Assembly (NCBI GenBank): GCA_903927605.1
Contig: CAIYNT010000330.1
Coordinates: 1-43,190 of the forward strand
Length of the DNA stretch: 43,190 nt
Direction of reading: 5' to 3'
From: an uncultured Holophagaceae bacterium
Lineage (GTDB): Bacteria; Acidobacteriota; Holophagae; Holophagales; Holophagaceae
A model generated the notes under the pieces. It had not been told where the DNA came from. It did not search any database and worked only from the letters and a program-made list of their open reading frames with translations. Both the position numbers and the translations under genes were made by a program. Below, in pieces: positions 41,217 to 43,190 of this stretch; the first letter of the stretch is position 1, and each line of letters begins with the position of its first letter.

Positions 41217-42383
41217 TCAGGCCCCTTCTTTCTGCTCCTGGGGCTTGGACAGGGGGCCATCTGGGAAGATGGAGAAGTTCCGCACGGCGAAAGCAAACAC
41301 CGCCATGCCTGTGGCCACCAGGCCTACGGACACGATGATTTCCATGGCAGACGGCATGTAACGCACGCCCGATGCGGCCTCCATGCCCGTGATACTCACG
41401 TTCAGCCGGTTCATCACGAACCCCAGCACCGCAAAAAAGGCGCCCGCCACAAGCCAGTTGGGATTGGAGCGGAGGCGGCGGAAGGACAGGAGGGCCACAG
41501 GCAGGATCACACCAAGGGTGAACTCGATGAGGAACATCTGGCCTTCGTAGCTGAAGTTCAAAATGCTGCCGAAGGCGTGAGCACGATGAATGGCCTGGAT
41601 GCGCATGAGCCCGTAGATGCCGAGGGCCACCACCATGCCTCGGGCGAGGGGTTCCAGCAGGTCCATCTCCAGATGACGATGGAAGGCCCGCTTGCTCATG
41701 TAGGATTCGAGAATCACCATACCGATGCCCGCACCGATGGCGGAGATGTAGAAATGCAGGGGAAGCATCGGTGAGTACCAGAGCGGATGGAGCTTGCTCG
41801 GTACGATCAGGTAGAGCGTTCCCAGCGAGGACTGATGCAGGGTCGAGAGGATCACGCCGATGATGACGAGGGGTATGATGAGACGGTGGATGAGCCGGGC
41901 AGGCGCATGGAAGCCGAACCGCTCGAAGACCACGGGCGCGAATTCCACTGCCAGCACTGTGGTGTAGAGCATCACGCACCAGGCCACCTCGAACATGACG
42001 GAGTGCGGGTTCCAGTAGACGATGGCATGCCAGATGCGCCAGGGCTGGCCCAGATCCAGCAATAGAGCCACGATCACGAAGCAATAGCCCAGGAAACCCG
42101 TAAGGATCGTCGGACGCACGATGGGTTCAAAACGTTTAAGATTGAAGAGCTGAACGACGGCAGTAAGGGTGAAGGCACCCGCGGCGAGCCCGACCCCACA
42201 GAGCAGGTCGAAACCGATCCAGAGACCCCAGGGGAAGCGATCGCTCAAGTTAGTGACGGCGCCCAGGCCCTTTGTGAACCGGATCACCGTGACGGCACAA
42301 AAGGCCAGGAACAGTACTACGAATACTGCCGTCCAGAAACCTGGGCGGAATCGACGTGGCTGGAGGGTGGCTGTGGCATTCAT
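41217..42383 (-). CDS. HybB/NrfD-family quinone-interacting membrane subunit
   Basis: This 388-residue polytopic protein of the NrfD/PsrC superfamily exchanges electrons between a peripheral iron-sulfur subunit and the quinone pool. It has nine to ten membrane helices. The segment LSDRFPWGLWIGFDLLCGVGLAAGAF, spread over residues 46-71, is highly typical of HybB, the membrane subunit of hydrogenase-2. Further pieces are LLLDLGQPWRIWHAI, HSVMFEVAWCVMLY and FVMNRLNVSITGME. No haem is needed by this family. It overlaps the HybA-like gene by four bases (ATGA). The catalytic partner is not visible, so hydrogenase, cytochrome or other substrate cannot be decided. Confidence 0.9.
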   Translation of the reverse strand: MNATATLQPRRFRPGFWTAVFVVLFLAFCAVTVIRFTKGLGAVTNLSDRFPWGLWIGFDLLCGVGLAAGAFTLTAVVQLFNLKRFEPIVRPTILTGFLGYCFVIVALLLDLGQPWRIWHAIVYWNPHSVMFEVAWCVMLYTTVLAVEFAPVVFERFGFHAPARLIHRLIIPLVIIGVILSTLHQSSLGTLYLIVPSKLHPLWYSPMLPLHFYISAIGAGIGMVILESYMSKRAFHRHLEMDLLEPLARGMVVALGIYGLMRIQAIHRAHAFGSILNFSYEGQMFLIEFTLGVILPVALLSFRRLRSNPNWLVAGAFFAVLGFVMNRLNVSITGMEAASGVRYMPSAMEIIVSVGLVATGMAVFAFAVRNFSIFPDGPLSKPQEQKEGA

Positions 42384-43132
42384 GACCGATCTCCTCGTCC
42401 GTGGTTATGGTTTTCTGCCTTCGCCACGTCCTCACGCCGCGCGGTGATCCAGTGCACGCCATAGAGGAAGACCGCCCAGACCCCCACAAAGTCGGGGATG
42501 TTGGAAAGCACCTGCCAGGTGCGCATGGCCGGCGGGTCCGCCGGCAGATTCGTCTTCATACCGAGCTTTTCGAAGGGCACGTTGGAGATCATGATCACCG
42601 ATGTGCCACCAGCCTCGGTCAACCCGTAGATATGATCCACATAGGCGCCAGGCTTCGAGCGGATGCGCGTCCGGGCCTCCCAGATTAGGTCCTCCTTTTT
42701 GCCGAAGATGGTGGCCTCCGCAGGACAGACCTCGGCACATGCCGTAGGCTTGCCTTCCTTCAAGCGTCCGGCGCACAGGATGCACTTCCCAACGACCGGA
42801 ACAGGGCGGTCCCACTGATATTTCGGGATCTGGAAGGGACAGGCCATCATGCAGTAGCGACAGCCCATGCAGCGTTCGGCGTCGTAGACCACCGGGCCCT
42901 CTGGCGTCTTCTTCAGGGCCGCCACGGGACAGACCGAGGCGCAGGTGGGCACCTCACAGTGCATGCACAAGCTGCGGACGTTGAGGCCTTCCTTCTCCTT
43001 GACCAAGGTCCAGGTATAGGCGGTCAACACCTCGTCTATCTTCTCCGGCAGTTTGTTCTGCTCCTTGCATGCGGAGCTGCAGGCGCCGCAACCGATGCAG
43101 CGCGTAAAGTCGATGAGAAGTCCCATGCCCAT
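42380..43132 (-). CDS. HybA/DmsB-like ferredoxin with four [4Fe-4S] clusters
   Basis: This 250-residue electron-transfer subunit has four cysteine groups: CIGCGACSSAC, CMHCEVPTCASVCP, CMGCRYCMMACP and CILCAGR with CAEVCP, enough for four cubane clusters. A C-terminal hydrophobic helix (FVGVWAVFLYGVHWI) would anchor it beside the NrfD-like partner, as in HybA. Unlike E. coli HybA there is no N-terminal Tat signal: the first cluster motif begins at residue 12. AGGAG five bases before ATG 43132 supports this start, although the frame stays open to the window edge. It heads the visible part of an operon with the membrane subunit, the haem kinase and the regulator. Confidence 0.92.
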   Translation of the reverse strand: MGMGLLIDFTRCIGCGACSSACKEQNKLPEKIDEVLTAYTWTLVKEKEGLNVRSLCMHCEVPTCASVCPVAALKKTPEGPVVYDAERCMGCRYCMMACPFQIPKYQWDRPVPVVGKCILCAGRLKEGKPTACAEVCPAEATIFGKKEDLIWEARTRIRSKPGAYVDHIYGLTEAGGTSVIMISNVPFEKLGMKTNLPADPPAMRTWQVLSNIPDFVGVWAVFLYGVHWITARREDVAKAENHNHGRGDRS

Positions 43133-43148
43133 GGGTTCTCCTGCCTTG

Positions 43149-43190
43149 TCAACTGTCCCCGGGAAGAATTCCAGGGGAATTCGGCTGGAA
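43149..43190 (-). CDS. Possible C-terminal tail of an upstream gene (partial)
   Basis: One minus-strand frame from the window edge reads FQPNSPGILPGDS and stops 16 bases before the HybA-like ATG. The spacing and the ribosome site after it fit the end of a preceding gene in the same operon, perhaps the catalytic or cytochrome subunit. Only 13 codons are visible. A second frame is in phase with the HybA-like gene and has no stop, so the alternative is a longer N-terminus for that protein. Confidence 0.3.
   Translation of the reverse strand, partial: FQPNSPGILPGDS

Overview
The window reads as a stretch of a high-GC, Gram-negative, flagellated and piliated bacterial chromosome. An outer-membrane LPS-assembly lipoprotein (LptE), P- and L-ring flagellar proteins, type IV pilus minor pilins with PilY1, RNase J, folate-dependent TrmFO, a GatC subunit, a two-subunit class I fumarase and a haem-c-linked redox module together suggest an Acidobacteriota member of the Holophagae (Geothrix/Holophaga-like). 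This taxonomic call is inference from gene content and the first ~110 bases of 16S rRNA; no database search was possible.

Layout. (1) 1-438: the 5' end of a leftward 16S rRNA gene and its leader. (2) 439-8198: trmFO (rightward), then a leftward block read in transcription order as prmC, flgH, flgI, flgJ (rod domain only), flgM, two small unknown genes (one a FlgN candidate), flgK, flgL. A very good sigma-28 promoter lies directly before flgM. (3) 8237-9814: fumarase alpha and beta subunits. (4) 10014-12195: hpt-lptE-holA in overlapping leftward order. (5) 12315-13962: a rightward operon of an ECF sigma factor, zinc-finger anti-sigma factor and Spy-like periplasmic protein. (6) 13973-16497: rsmA and RNase J. 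(7) 16581-24619: a pilus operon fimT-pilV-pilW-pilX-pilY1 behind an AT-rich, palindrome-filled control region. (8) 24765-28368: divergent priA and tsaD-gatC. (9) 28415-37404: a zinc-ribbon membrane protein, anmK, a TgpA-like transglutaminase, a slipin, a metallo-beta-lactamase-fold hydrolase, uvrC, a Sel1-repeat membrane protein, a small membrane protein and scpA. (10) 37405-38531: an intergenic decamer inverted repeat, then lipA ending in a strong hairpin. (11) 38553-43190: a leftward operon of a HybA-like four-cluster ferredoxin, a HybB/NrfD-like quinone-interacting membrane protein, a sensor histidine kinase with two haem c motifs in its periplasmic domain, and a membrane-anchored response regulator fused to a GcvH-like domain.

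The most interesting part is the last operon. A quinone oxidoreductase module is followed by a kinase that apparently carries covalent haem outside the membrane, and by a regulator whose output is not DNA-binding but a lipoyl-carrier fold lacking the lipoylated lysine. Together they look like a redox-sensing circuit coupled to a respiratory complex. Most of the rest is ordinary chromosomal content, with tight operons (many 1-8 base overlaps) and several convergent genes whose 3' ends overlap.
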